64,000 nucleotides of DNA from Bretschneidera sinensis (lineage: Eukaryota > Streptophyta > Magnoliopsida > Brassicales > Akaniaceae). A program made the position numbers and the translations under genes. The stretch is from assembly GCA_023935145.1 (NCBI GenBank), contig CM043701.1, forward strand, positions 72,230,817 through 72,294,816. Direction: 5' to 3'. Positions 10,505 to 22,410 of this stretch are shown in pieces. The notes beneath the pieces were generated by a model. The model saw only the letters and a list, made by a program, of their open reading frames with translations, was not told where the DNA came from and made no database searches. Every line of letters begins with the position of its first letter. The first letter of the stretch is position 1.

Positions 10505-12790
10505 CAATTGTTCCCAATAACATGTTTAATATTATTCGCGCATCACATATTTGTCGTTCCAAAATTTTGAAATGCAACATCGGTCCTCATAGCTTTAGAT
10601 TGAAGCTCTTGAAGAAGCCCTAATCAAAGGAAGAAAACTATAGACACCCATTCTCATTGCAAAAAAATTTAATGGACAACAAGCGAGTTCCTATAACGAA
10701 TCCTTGACCATAGTACGCACAGAATTGGTAAATGTGGAGGTTTGAATTTAATTGAGGAGTAGAACCAATTGCAAGCCCTTTTTGTTCAATCAATTAAATC
10801 TACTTTAAGTTTAAATCAATTTGGTCTTATTTCATTCCATCAATTTCAAGTCCAAAGCCTTCAATTACATTTTGGTGCAATCCAAAACCCACTAAAGCAC
10901 ACTAATTTTTGGTAAACGAAAACATTTTTGGCCCAAATTTCAAGCCCAAGAAGGATTCAAATTTTTTAGGGTGAATTTCTAATTTCACCCTCCACTTGGA
11001 ACCTTTTGATTAGTTCACTTTCCTTAAGGTCTCTTTTTACAACAAAATAGTTGTCTCTCTCCTCTCCCCCACAAGCCATATACTGTAAAGGAAAATGAAA
11101 TGTTTCTCTTCCATTTTTCTTTTTTGAATTGATCTTTCCTTTATAGGTTCCCCACCTTCCTATGTTCCAAATACCACACTCCTACACAAAAAAAGAACAC
11201 ATTTTCCACCTAAAAAACAACTTATCACCCAAAAAAAATTGCAGTATTTTCTCCCTCTTTGGAAAACCATGTGTGCCAAAAAAATAAGCTTATCTTCTTT
11301 TATTTTTGCTTGTTTAATTAGACATTACCTTATTGAACTTCCACCCTTTCTTATGTGTCAAATACCACATTTTTATGGCTAAAAACATATTTTCTACCTA
11401 AAAACAACACCTAAATTACTTAAAAACTATAATTTTTCTTATGTGAATGGGCAAAATGGAAGTCTTATTTCCCCTTTCTTTTGCTTTGTTAATTGCACAC
11501 TTTCTCCTAAAGGCTCTTCCATTTTCCTATGTGTAAAAAGCCCTAAAAATTTGAATCATTTCCCATCCCCCTTGGTCAGCCACACCAAGGAGAAAATCTC
11601 TTCACTTTTTGCTTTATTTAAACCACCATAACTCCCAAAACTTTTATCTTCATTAAAAACCCACCAAGAAGAAATCCTCCTCACCTTTTTGATTTATTGA
11701 AACCATCTTATTTCTTCGCTATTTCAGCTCAAAACCCCCATTTCTCTTCCCCATGGCCAGTAATCTAAAAAGTTGTCTTCCTCTCACTTTTCACTTGGTT
11801 CACAACACCTTACCTTACCTAGCCCCACCTTTTCTACCTAAAAAGTTACAACATTTTTCACCTCTCTTCCCCATGGCCGGCCATGCTCTTCTTATCCCCC
11901 TTATTTTTATCTTTTTAATCCCTTAGATAGCACATCTCCTCCTATAAATACCCATTTTTGTTAACACAACACATTAACATACACTAAGGTAAAGTGATGA
12001 AAAAAAGAGTAAAAAGAGAAGTCTAGAGAGAAAAAAGAAGAGAGTGAGGAGAGAAATAAAAAGAGAATAATAGAAATATTAAGGAGAAAAAAAATAAGAA
12101 GAGAAGAAACTATTAAAGAAAGAAAAGAGAGAAACACAAGAAAGAAGTAAAGAAGAACAAGATAGTGTTCTTCCTCCCATTTTTGGCCACCCTAGCTATT
12201 TGGCCTTCTAACTCTTCTCCTATTTTTAACCACCCTAGTTATTTTTCCTTCTAATCCTTCATCAAAGTTAATCTTCCTACTTCATCAAGTCAAATAGAGC
12301 ATGCAGATCTCCTAGGATTATCCCTATGTGTGGAAATTTCCCTTAGCCAAAGAATGTTGGTTGAGCTTTTTCTTCTTGAAAATAAGTTGTTAGTGTGATT
12401 TTTATGTTCAAACCACCTTGAAAACGGACTAGATTAATTTAGCTTACTTAATAAAATCCATCTCAGTTTTAGGTATCCACTAATTTCTTAGCATTTATTT
12501 TCTCTTCATTAGTTATATGTTTTTCTTTTCTTTTCTTAGTTAGCTACTAGTCATTATTTAATCTCCCTTTGATAAATGTGTTATTGAGTTGATGGTAGTT
12601 TTAAAGTTCTTCCCTTTAGTTTAGTTCTTTAAGAATTTTTATTTCATGTCTTCTAAGTTAGATGTTTTATTTTAAGTTGATATTAACTATATGTACATTT
12701 TAATTCTTTAGAGAGAATTTTGGACCCCTTTTGGTCCATTAAAAATGTTACATATTTACAAGTTATTAATTATTTTGAATCTTATCATTA
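10505..12790. other. Unassigned AT-rich region with promoter-like segment
   Basis: No protein family recognised in any frame. At 11943 there is a TATA-like tataaata, followed by aacacaacac and then a purine-rich leader (11991-12165). This could be a host promoter fragment or the U3/R of an unrecognised LTR, but I find no primer site or polypurine tract to support an LTR. Upstream are repeated phrases such as taccacatttttat-like strings and two ccatggcc motifs. Confidence 0.4.
11991..12165 (+). repeat. Purine-rich tract
   Basis: About 175 bases of almost pure A and G on the plus strand, of the type aagagagaaaaaagaag. It starts some 45 bases downstream of the TATA-like site at 11943. Confidence 0.7.
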
Positions 12791-13195
12791 AGGTAGTGTT
12801 GATGCCGAAAAATCGCTTACTGCTGACGTAGCCATGGTGCTAACGTGGCCTTTGTCCTACATAGGTATCAGAAGTGAACTAAAACCCTCGAAAGGAGGGG
12901 AGGGGGAGACCTCTGAGGGTGCTCCGATGCTTAAGTTAGAACAAGGGCTTGAGAGGGCCCAAGGCGAAGGGTTAAATCTAAAACGGCTTAAGTGCAAATA
13001 GATAAGCGTGAATGAATTATGAATTCCATACCTCTGTCTTCTTAGACGAGGGTTAAATCTAAAACGGCTTAACTCCATATGTTGATGTTTTATTAGACGA
13101 GGGTTTTACAGGCCACATCACAGGCCCCCCACTTCCTCAGGAACTTGTACCTCGAAGAAGTACGATGTGATGTGTCATGGCTAAGAGTTTATACT
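12790..13195. repeat. Unclassified repeat fragment
   Basis: GC-richer than its surroundings. It holds an exact direct repeat, gggttaaatctaaaacggct, at 12969 and 13050, with tagacgagggtt at 13043 and 13095. It looks like part of an LTR of another family into which P2 inserted, but no LTR ends or primer site are visible. Confidence 0.4.
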
Positions 13196-14639
13196 TGATA
13201 ACTCTGAATAAATCATGTTATTATACTGCTTTTAGGCACGTTTTTGGTGTTGATCTTAAGCATTAGAATTGCGTTGCGTGTGTTTTTAGCAATTTGAGTT
13301 TAGTTTATCTTATTCTACTAATAAGTTGTTTTAGTTGAATGATCAATGCTAAGTCTTGGAAATCTTCTGTGCAGACATTTGCTGGAGCACTGGAGAGCAC
13401 AGGAAAGGCAAAATGCCTGAAGGAGACAGAAATTCAAGGCTACAGCGTTGGGATGTTGGCGCTGCAGCCCTGGTAGCTGGCAAAAAGAAAGGAATTTGGA
13501 TAGAAAGTTGGCGCTGCAGCGTTGGAAAGTTGGAGCTGCAGCGCCAGAATAGGGTTTGAAGTATGTCTTGGCGCTGCAGCGCTGGGATGTTGGCACTACA
13601 GTGCCAGCCCACGGATTTTGAATGTTATAAATAGAAACCCTAGCTGAACAAGAGGAGGGGGTGGCCGTAGAAGAAGAAAACAGAATTTGGAGGAGAGGAG
13701 ACGAAAAAGGAGAGTTGGAGACACTTCGGGAGGCTACGCATCAAGCTTTTAAATCATTCTTCTCCGATTTTGTATTATTCTTATCTAGCTATGTTGATGT
13801 TTTATAATATGAACATGGGTTGTTTGAATATTATTATGGAGTAGATATTTTTTGTGTTAAGGATAGATGGATTCTAAACCTATGTCATGAGTGCTATTTG
13901 GACAATTTAGAATTTACTTTGTTTTTCAAAGAGTGTGTTTTATTGTTCTTAATGTTGTTTATTATTTTGATTCCTTCTTGAAGCATGGTGATGTGTCGAA
14001 TAGAGAAGCTATGCTTTTATGAATGGTTGAATAAATAAATATGATGTTGGATTGTTATCTATGCAAAGCCAGAGTAAAACATGCCATGAATGAAATAGGA
14101 GTAACCGAATAGGGATTCTAGGAAGTTAATGTGGTCCGTTTAAACCGTAACCGAATAGGGAGATTTAACTTAAAGGAATTCCATTGAACTTAGTGCTTCT
14201 TAAGTTGAATTAATCTAGAATAGACCTAGAATATAGATATTTGAAGTTGATGATTCTTGAGATTATGGTTAGACCTGAATAAGGATAACCAATTTATTGG
14301 GGATTCTACCATCTTGAAAAACATAGTAAACGAAACTTGTCCATTTAAAACTCGTGTCAATTATAGTTTAGGTGAAGTCGAGTCCTTAGCACGTTATTTC
14401 ATAAGAGTCTTCATTCCAAAGTTTGCAAATCTTCCGCTATTTACTATTGTGTTATGTTTTTCCCTTTAGTTAATTGTTAGTAACCTTTTCCCCGACAATT
14501 ATTCGTTTGCTCAAATAATAGTAAGAGTTGAGTCATAATTTCTGTAGTACTTGTTCAGTCCTCGTTGGGAACGATATTTACTCATCATTTTATTACTTGA
14601 ACGATTAGTGCACTTGCTAGTATCAATTTCATCGCATCA
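13196..14639 (+). repeat. P2 5' LTR (1444 bp)
   Basis: Starts tgataactctgaa and ends atcgcatca, seven bases before an intact primer site. It carries the P-word array and TATA box. R/U5 resembles the P1 LTR (ctacgcatcaag and following); the U3 start is its own subtype. Confidence 0.9.
13438..13634 (+). promoter_or_regulatory. P-word array plus TATA box in P2 5' LTR
   Basis: Six words of the type ggcgctgcagcgc / gagctgcagcgccag lie at 13438-13608, and tataaatag at 13626-13634 follows 18 bases later. The order and spacers (gaaagttgg, atagggttt) match P1 and the right LTR of P2. Confidence 0.65.
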
Positions 14640-14645
14640 AGTTTT

Positions 14646-14662
14646 TGGCGCCGTTGCCGGGG
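14646..14662 (+). other. P2 primer-binding site, tRNA-Asp
   Basis: The sequence tggcgccgttgccgggg is a perfect complement to the 3' end of plant tRNA-Asp including CCA. It is the best-preserved primer site in the window. Confidence 0.9.
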
Positions 14663-14763
14663 ACTGAAATAAAATATTACATTTATTGTGATTCTGCTAG
14701 TTAATTTGAGTGTTTATTAATTTGGTTTTTAAGTCTATTTTGCAGGGTTTTCGTTCCTAGTGC

Positions 14764-17401
14764 ATGACACGTACTAGTGGGAGAATACTTGCAGAACTTA
14801 ATCCAGAGATTGAGCGCACTTTTCACGCTTTGAGAAAGCAGCACCAGTAACAGTTAATACAATGGCAGAAGGAAACAATACAGAGGTGCAACGTGCACTG
14901 TGGGATTATGCCATGTCAAAGATGGATGGTGTTGAATCTAGCATTCGACGACCACCTATACAAGTGAACAATTTTGAAATTAAGCCCGCCATCATTCAGA
15001 TGATTCAACATTCAGAACAATTTGGGGGCCTATCGCAAGAAGATCCAAATTTTCACTTGAAGAATTTCCTTGAAATTTATGACACATTCAAGCATAACGG
15101 AGTATCGGAGGATGCAATTCACTTAAGGCTTTTCCCATTTTCATTGAGGGATAAAGCAAAAAGCTAGTTGACTTCTTTGTCAGCCGGATCCATAACAACA
15201 TGGGCCGAATTGGCACAAAAGTTTTTGGGGAAATACTTCCCTCCTGCAAAAACTTCAAAGTTACGTAATGAAATTACTATGTTCTTGCAAGTCGATTGGG
15301 AATCACTCTATGAGGCATGGGAATGTTTTAAAGGCCTTTTGAGAAGAGGTCCTCATCATGAGTTACCCATTTGGATGCAGGTATAAACTTTTTATAACGG
15401 TTTAACCAGTACAACCGAAAATATGATTGATGCAGCTGCAGGTGGCACTATCATTAGAAAAACTCCAGAAGAGGCTCTTGAATTGCTAGAAGAGATGGCC
15501 ACAAATTCTTATCAATGGCCAGTTGAGAGGTTACCTGTTAACAGAACCTTAGGATTGCACAATATAGATGCTATTACAGCTTTAACAGCACAAATGGAGG
15601 CTCTCACCAAGAAGATAGATGGACTTCATCCTACTACACATGTTATATGTGAATTATGTGGTGGTAGTGGCCACCATAACAGTAACTGTCAAGCAGGTAA
15701 TCAGTTTGCATATAATTCATCTGCTGAACAAGCTAATTTTGTTTCAAATTTTCACAGGCAAAACAATCCATAGAGCAACACATATAATCCGGGATAGAAG
15801 ACTCACCCGAACTTGTCTTGGAATCAAAGAAATGCAAAACAACCTCCTCCTGAATACCCACCTCAAGAAAAAAAGTCCAACTCGGAGGACATGATGGCCA
15901 AATTCTTAAATGCAGCTGAAACTAGGTTCCAAAATCAAGAAGCATCCATCAAAAATCTGGAAGTTCAAGTGGGCTAGCTAGCAACTATAATTTATAGACG
16001 TGCACAAGGCTCTCTTCCGAGAAACACAGAAAAAAAATCCTAAGGAAAATGTCAAGGCCATAACACTAAGGAGTGGCACACAATTGGATGAGCCAAAATC
16101 TAAAGAGATCACTAATCAAGAAGGCGAGAAAGAAGAGACCATGCAAGAGAAGAAACATGTTTCAGTAGAGAAGTCTGCTGGTAAAGGTTTGATCCATTCT
16201 AACTCTGAAACTAAATATATGCCACCTCTTCCCTATCCTCAGAAATTTATGAAAGAAAAACTAGATAATCAATTTTCAAAATTTTTAGAGATTTTCAAGA
16301 AATTGCATATTAACATTCCATTTGCAGAGGCTTTATCACAGATGCCTAGTTACACTAAATTTTTGAAGGAAATTTTGTCTAATAAACGGAAGCTTGAGGA
16401 ACATGGAACGGTGATGTTAACTGAAGAGTGCAGCGCCATACTACAAAACAAGCTACCTCCAAAATTGAAAGATCCAAGGAGTTTTACTGTACCCTGCACT
16501 TTAAGAAGTTCGTTCTTTGATAAAGCTTTATGTGACCTTGGTGCAAGTATAAATCTTATACCTCTTTCAATTTTCAGGAAACTTGGATTAAGAGAAGTCA
16601 GAACAACGACAGTGTCATTGCAATTAGCTGATCGATCTATTAAGAGACCACGGGGAATTATAGAAGATGTACTGGTAAAGGTTGATAAATTTATATTCCC
16701 TATTGACTTCATTGTTCTTGACATGGAAGAGGATCGTGAGATACCTCTTATACTTGGACGTCCATTCCTTGCTACAGGGAGAGCCTTAATTGATGTACAA
16801 CAAGGGAAATTGACTTTAAGAGTCAATGATGAGCAAGTAGTCTTTGATATGTATAAAATTATGAAATACTCTTCTAGCTTTTCTACTTCTTCTTGTTTTC
16901 AAGTGGATATTGTTGATAACCTCATTGAGGAGTTTCAGGAGAAAACATTAAATGAAAATACTTTGGAGAGATGCATCATGGAATCAGGAACTAATAACAC
17001 TGAAACTCGTCATCGAAGAAGAAGCAAGGAACTTGAAGTCTGAAATGGGAAAAGAAGAGCCAGAGGAACAAATAATAATAATTGAATTGAAAACTTTACT
17101 TGCTTATTTGAAATATGCTTATTTAGAGAAAAATATTTTCGCGGTTATAATATCTTCTTCGCTGACAGGTAAAATGGCAGAATGGTTGCTGGAAGTCCTA
17201 AGAAGGCATATATTTTCGAAAAAGCTGAAATCTCGGTGGACTGGACCATACACCGTGATAAGTGTATCACCTTTTGGTGCAATTGAATTACGACATGAGA
17301 AAAACAAGGAGACGTTCAAGGTCAACGGGCACAGATTGAAGCACTACATCATGGGGACGTTTGACCCTCAATCGTCCACAACCATTCTCCAAGATCCATA
17401 A
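14764..17401 (+). pseudogene. P2 gag-protease with integrase C-terminal stub
   Basis: The start is the ATG at 14764. Domains follow P1: gag core, knuckle CELCGGSGHHNSNC near 15648, and protease CDLGASINL near 16535 with ILGRPFLATGRA. After the protease the frame reaches the region that in full elements precedes RT (LKYAYLEKN), then jumps at about 17200 to an integrase C-terminal tail (LKSRWTGPYTV, FGAIELRHEK, FKVNGHRLKHY) ending at 17401. All of RT, RNase H and the integrase core is missing. P3 has the same joint, so the deletion predates their split. Damage: one-base loss near 14838, TAG at 15165, TAA at 15384, TAG at 15771 and 15975, an A-run frameshift near 16030 and a frameshift near 17005. 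Confidence 0.85.
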
Positions 17402-17600
17402 ATCAGAAAGTCAAGCTAAAGACTATAAATTAGAACTACCATTTTGGTTCTTATTTTTCATTTTTATTGCCTTTTGAAGTTGTTTTGTGTGTCTAAATTT
17501 TTTTTCTGTTTAGTTTGTCTGTTAATTCAATTTTTATTGCTTTAAAATGTGGTATTCTTGGTTTATTTTCAGGACTACTTGGAGTTCGGACAGAGCCTCA
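17402..17600 (+). other. P2 spacer between pol stub and internal array
   Basis: T-rich, without a gene or motif that I recognise. Confidence 0.5.
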
Positions 17601-17825
17601 GGGCTGCAGCCTTACACTTCTGGCGCTGCAGCACCAGGTCCTACCCCTACACACTAACCAGGTCAGAGATTCAGTGCTGCAGCCTAACATTTTTGGCGCT
17701 GCAGTGCCAGGACCTACACCCACACATTGTTCTTTCTCACACGTTAAACTGCCCAGAAATTCAGCGCTGCAGCGCTAGAAAGTGGGAGCTGCAGCGCTAA
17801 GTCGCACACTAGTGTTTAAATAAAC
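17601..17825 (+). promoter_or_regulatory. Internal P-word array with TATA-like site, P2
   Basis: Five or six CTGCAG words lie at 17601-17799, inside the element and far from either LTR. The last two, with their spacer (gcgctgcagcgctagaaagt, then gggagctgcagcgct), match the LTR array almost base for base, so this is LTR-related sequence and not just a shared hexamer. A TATA-like tttaaataaac at 17815-17825 follows, as in the LTR. ORF3 begins 600 bases downstream after a pyrimidine-rich leader and a likely intron. This suggests a dedicated ORF3 promoter. Confidence 0.55.
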
Positions 17826-18023
17826 AGCTCTTCCACTGTTAGAGCATTCCAAAATTAGATTTCCAGCTGCTCTCTCTCTCCAAAACACCAGAATTACACT
17901 TCCCTTCCCCATTGCAATACATAATCAAGGATCTTTTGCATTTTCCACCATGAATTGCTTTCATTCTTCACGAGAATCACTCCTCTCAAGTACTTTTGGG
18001 TGCTGTTGATGTCTTCTAATCAA

Positions 18024-18384
18024 GTAAGATTTCTCCACTTTGAGACTCCAAAACTTCAGATTTTTAAGTGAAATCACTTGAGTTGTTTATGGGTATCTTA
18101 TAATACATGTTGATTTGATAAAAAATTGAGGACGGTATGAACGGATAAGTTCCATTTTCTTAAGTTTATGCTAAAAATTTTCACATGGCTGTGCATTGGA
18201 AGAAAAGAGTACTGTAGCTGAATAAATTTATGGTGTTAATGGGTTAAATATGCACTCTATTATGCTGGGTTATTCAAGACTCAATTGATTGAAGACATTG
18301 CTGGATTGAAAGCTCTACTGAAAAAATTTTCTTTGGGCATTTGTGTGTGCGGAAGTGGGTGTTGCTCTCGGTTATTTTCTGTAG
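18024..18384 (+). other. Likely 5' UTR intron before P2 ORF3
   Basis: The donor-like site atcaa/gtaagatt at 18024 and acceptor-like site ttattttctgtag at 18384 bound a 361-bp T/A-rich segment. The ORF3 ATG lies 41 bases beyond the acceptor. Both sites fit plant consensus well. X1 has a comparable segment before its ORF3. Confidence 0.5.
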
Positions 18385-18424
18385 TTTGAAGTTTGATTAT
18401 TTAAAGCACAAAAGTCTTGATTAA

Positions 18425-19331
18425 ATGGCTCCTCCCAAATGCACGAGACCTAGCTCCACCAGTTACAATTCTGAGTTTTTTTGTCTCAAAGGAAGCAGAA
18501 CAGAGGTTTGAGCGTTCTCAACTCAAGAAAGTCCCAATTCCTGAATGGGGATTTAATATCACCAAGGAACACTTCCCCCTTATTCACAGGATCATCGATG
18601 CTTGAAAATGGGAACAATTCTGCGCAACACCAGAAGCTGTAATTATTCTGGTTGTGCGTGAATTTTATGCAAATGCTGCAGAGCACACGAATTTGAAAGT
18701 AAAGGTTAGAGGGAAATTAGTGGCATTCGACAGAGGTACAATCAACAAATTGCTCACCACTCCCACCATCCCAATGGATGAGTATAGTGCTTATGCCAGT
18801 GTGCCAGACCTTAACGAGGTACTCCGAGTTCTTTGCAAAGTTAAGACACAATGGAAATTGTCCGGTGATGAGTGGACTTCATTTCCATCGAGTGCAATGG
18901 ATAGGACAGCAAAAGCTTGGCATTACTTTTTAGGCGCTTGTTTGCTTCCGACGACCCATTTAAGTGATGTCACAAGTGACAGAGCAATCTTTTTATTCAC
19001 CATCTACCAAGGATTGAGTATTGATGTCGGACGCATTATCCAGAACAGCATTCTATACAGCACAAATTCGATCAGTGCGGGGTTGTATTTTCCATCTTTG
19101 ATAACAGTACTTTGTGGATCGTGTGGTGTTACCTGGACTGCAGGAGAACAAATCAAACAACCAATGCATCCGCTAGATCTCAGGACTATCTATCGGATCA
19201 CGGATATAGAAGAAGCATCGAGCCCAGCCGCCTCTTCCTCACAGCCTCCTCCAGCATGCCAACAACGGAATATATCACTTTCTGATCGTCTGACAGTGGT
19301 TGAGACGGAGCTTCATGAGCTTCGGCAATAA
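18425..19331 (+). pseudogene. P2 ORF3, plant transposon-type protein
   Basis: The likely start is the ATG at 18425 (MAPPKCTRPSS) in a good plant context (aaatggc). A T-run frameshift near 18480 moves the reading to the frame beginning EQRFERSQ. TGA at 18602 breaks it once, and then about 220 residues are open to 19331. The body has FYANAAEH, KVRGKLVAFDRGTIN, WHYFLGACLLPTTH and a YQGLSIDVGRII segment, typical of the plant-only protein found in Athila-type elements and annotated as a putative plant transposon protein domain. The C-terminus is Ser/Pro/Gln-rich and ends in a short predicted coil (LTVVETELHELR). The role is unknown. I see no transmembrane segment that would make it an envelope protein. 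Confidence 0.7.
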
Positions 19332-20951
19332 AGTTAGTAGTAGGCATCCTACGTTGCAGGTTGTTTTCAAACCAATGACCAAATGATGAGGATTTTTTTC
19401 CAATCATTTGGGAATCAACACACAGCAACTACCTCTACTATCACCATATCCCGGTCATAGCAGTGATCCAGAGGATGAGGACATTGACAAAGACGATTTA
19501 TTCAGCCTCCGACTAATCAGGGGAGTTCCCTTCTCTTACTTTATAATTCAAAATTTATACATTGCGGACAATGTATCATTTATTTGGGGGTGGGAACTTT
19601 ATCTGAGTGCTGTGCGCTGCTCATGTTTCTAGTTATTTGTCTGTTTGTTATATCTGAGTGCTTTCGGTTGTTTGATTTTGATTTTGTCGATGATGAAAAA
19701 TAGATTGACTTGATTATAGCTATTGAAAATTTGAAAAATGTTGTGTGTGCTTAAATTTTTTGTTGGATTTATTTTACATCGAACTCTTTGAACATAATGA
19801 GCACTTACACCTAAGCACTTTGTTGTCTTGCTGTTTCGGAGAGCGTTTATGTGAGCAGTGTAGTCTTGTGATCTCTTGGACTCTAGAACTTGTTTGAAGA
19901 CCACTCGAGGCGAAATCTTAGGTAGTACCGTACCAAAGAAAGGATCCAGGCCATGTTTGGAAAGTTTGAGCCTTTCTAGCCAACCCTTGATATGTGATTA
20001 TCCTTAGTTTTCCCCTTTTGAGCTTCGATATCTATTGTTTTGTCACCCGATCATCTAACCTATTTCTTTTTCAAAGAAAAAAACATGAAAAAAAAAATGC
20101 TACAACTCTACCTTTCACCTGTGAGCACATCGCTTAGTGAATGGACTATTCTCTTAAGTAGTAGCAGAGGATTAAGCAAGAGAAAGCGGTCTTCACTTGG
20201 CTATGATAAATATCACATATTTCCCATCGAGAGTGACTAAGGGAATGATCGAAATTAAAAAGGTTTACCACACAAACTATTTGATCAATTTGTATTCTGC
20301 CTATCACAGGCAGCTGGCAAAGCCGTGTTTGATCGTCGTGTACATGCTATGTTATAGTTTCATTAATGCACATGGAAATAAAGACTGGTGCTACTATAGT
20401 ACAAGCATACAAAAAAAAAGAAAAGAAGAAGAAGAAAATGTAACAACAGCAAAAGTATTGGAAGTATTCCATGATAACTGAGGGAAAGTTTGAAATAAAA
20501 TTGTTATTTGTTGATGTACTTAAGGTGATGTGAGCCTCAAATCAATCTTTTACCATACCTTAACCTTAGCCAAAGTTATAAGCTGAATAAAGTCCTGGTG
20601 ATCTCAGGTATTGTCATGGCCTACATTAGTGGAGATTGGTGTGAAAAGCAAGCTTATGGACTTTGAAAGATTGGCATTATCCTACTTGCTTGCATAAACC
20701 GATCAGAGTGGCGAAATAATTAAGTTTATAAAGGTGTTACACACACACACGTTTTAAGAATTTGATGTAAGATAAAGTTAGCAATAAATTTGAAATTCTA
20801 GACATTAGCAGCATTTGGAAAGTTTTCTTGCATTATAATTTATATGCAATCTTTGAGGCATGTTATATCAAATCTAATCAAACCATCTCGCACTCCTAGG
20901 ATGTATGTGCATAGAATTTTGTTCTAGTTTGCTCGAGGACTAGCAAAAACG
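19332..20951 (+). other. P2 3' non-coding region
   Basis: Holds an internal polypurine-like tract (19583-19595), a conserved string at 19881-19925 (ctctagaacttg, then ctcgaggcgaaatc) shared with S1, A-rich runs near 20075 and 20410 and an AC repeat near 20740. No credible ORF. Confidence 0.6.
19583..19595 (+). other. P2 internal polypurine-like tract
   Basis: The sequence tttgggggtggga lies about 1.37 kb before the true tract. The spacing is nearly the same as in P1. Confidence 0.55.
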
Positions 20952-20965
20952 TAAGTTTGGGGGTG
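20952..20965 (+). other. P2 3' polypurine tract
   Basis: The sequence taagtttgggggtg lies directly before the LTR start tgataactc. Confidence 0.8.
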
Positions 20966-22410
20966 TGATAACTCTGAATAAATCATGTTGTTATACTGTT
21001 TTTAGGCACGTTTTTGGTGTTGATCTTAAGCATTAGAATTGTGTTGCGTGTGTTTTTAGCAATTTGAGTTTAATTTGTCTTATTATACTAATAAGTTGTT
21101 TTAGTTGAATGATCAATGCTAAGTCTTGGAAATTTTCTGTGCAGACACTTGCTGGAGCACTGGAGAGCACTGGAAGGGCAAAATGCCTGAAGGAGACAGA
21201 AACTCAAGGCTACAGCGCTGGGATGTTGGCGCTGCAGCGCTGGTAGTTGGCAAAAATAGAAGAATTTGGACAGAAAGTTGGTGCTGCAGCGCTAGAAAGT
21301 TGGAGTTGCAGCGCCAGAATAGGGTTTGAAATATTTCTTGGCGCTGTAGCACTAGGATGTTGGCGCTGCAACGCCAGCCCACGGATTTTGAATGTTATAA
21401 ATAGAAACCCTAGCTGAACAAGAGGAGAAGGCGGCCGTAGAAGAAGAAAACAGAATTTGGAGGAGAGGAGACGAGAAAGGAGAGTTGGAGACACTCCGGG
21501 AGGCTACGCATCAAGCTTTTAAATCATTCTTCTCCGGTTTTGTATTATTCTTATCTAGCTATGTTGATGTTTTATAATATGAACATAGGTTGTTTGAATA
21601 TTATTATGGAGTAGATATTTTTTGTGTTAAGGATACATAGATCCTAAACCTATGTCATGAGTGCTATTTGGACAATTTGGAATTTACTTTGTTTTTCAAA
21701 GAGTGTATTTTATTGTTCTTAATGTTGTTTATTATTTTGATTCCTTCTTGAGGCATGATGATGTGTCGAATAGAGAAGCTATGCTTTTATGAATGGTTGA
21801 ATTAATAAATATGATGTTGGATTGTTATCTATGCAAAGCCAGGGTAAAACATGCCATGAATGAAATAGGAGTAACCGAATAGGGATTCTAGGAAGTTCAT
21901 GTGGTCCGTTTAAACCATAACCGAATAGAGAGATTTAACTGAAAGGAATTCCATTGAACTTAGTGCTTCTTAAGTTGAATTAATCTAGAATAGACCTGAA
22001 ATATTGATATTTGAAGTTGATGATTCTTGAGATTGTGGTTAGACCTGAATAAGGATAACCAATTTATTGGGGATTCTACCATCTTGAAAAACATAGTAAA
22101 CGAAACTTGTCCATTCAAAACTCATGTCAATTATGGTTTAGGTGAAGTTGAGTCCTTAGCACATTAGTTCATAAGAGTCTTCATTCCAAAGTTTGCAAAT
22201 CTTCCGCTGTTTACTATTACGTTCTGTTTTTCCCTTTAGTTAATTGTTAGTAACCTTTTCCTTGACAATTATTCATTTGCTCAAATAACAGTATAGAGTT
22301 GAGTCATAATTTCTGTAGTACTTGTTAAGTCCTCGTTGGGAACGATATTTACTCATCATTTTGTTACTTGGAGGATTAGTGCACTTGCTAGTGTCAATTT
22401 CATCGCATCA
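20966..22410 (+). repeat. LTR shared by P2 (3') and P3 (5')
   Basis: 1445 bp, tgataactc to atcgcatca. It is preceded by a polypurine tract, as a 3' LTR should be, but followed by gag sequence of P3 instead of flanking DNA. The word array (21211-21376) and TATA box (21396) are present. Confidence 0.9.
21211..21404 (+). promoter_or_regulatory. P-word array plus TATA box in P2/P3 LTR
   Basis: Words such as ggcgctgcagcgctgg, ggtgctgcagcgctag and gagttgcagcgccag precede tataaatag at 21396-21404. Relative to the left LTR, several cores have point changes, so the array is decaying like the rest of the LTR. Confidence 0.6.

Larger units (their letters stand above)
13196..22410 (+). mobile_element. 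P2: Athila-type element, pol-deleted, with third ORF
   Basis: Both LTRs are complete (1444 and 1445 bp). The internal region has an intact tRNA-Asp primer site, broken gag-protease, a stub of integrase C-terminus, an internal word array with TATA-like site, an intron-like segment, a third ORF, an internal polypurine-like tract, a long 3' UTR and a true polypurine tract. RT, RNase H and the integrase core are absent, so it would depend on another element. In the first roughly 190 bases of the two LTRs I count about eight differences, nearly all transitions, which indicates an old insertion. The right LTR is also the left LTR of P3, so the insertion is a tandem LTR-internal-LTR-internal array. 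Confidence 0.85.

Noticed and set aside
14646..14662. tRNA-Asp gene
   Set aside because: Only the 17-base primer-binding complement is present, not a cloverleaf.
18425..19331. Viral envelope gene
   Set aside because: No signal peptide or transmembrane segment is visible. The sequence fits the plant-specific transposon-type protein better.
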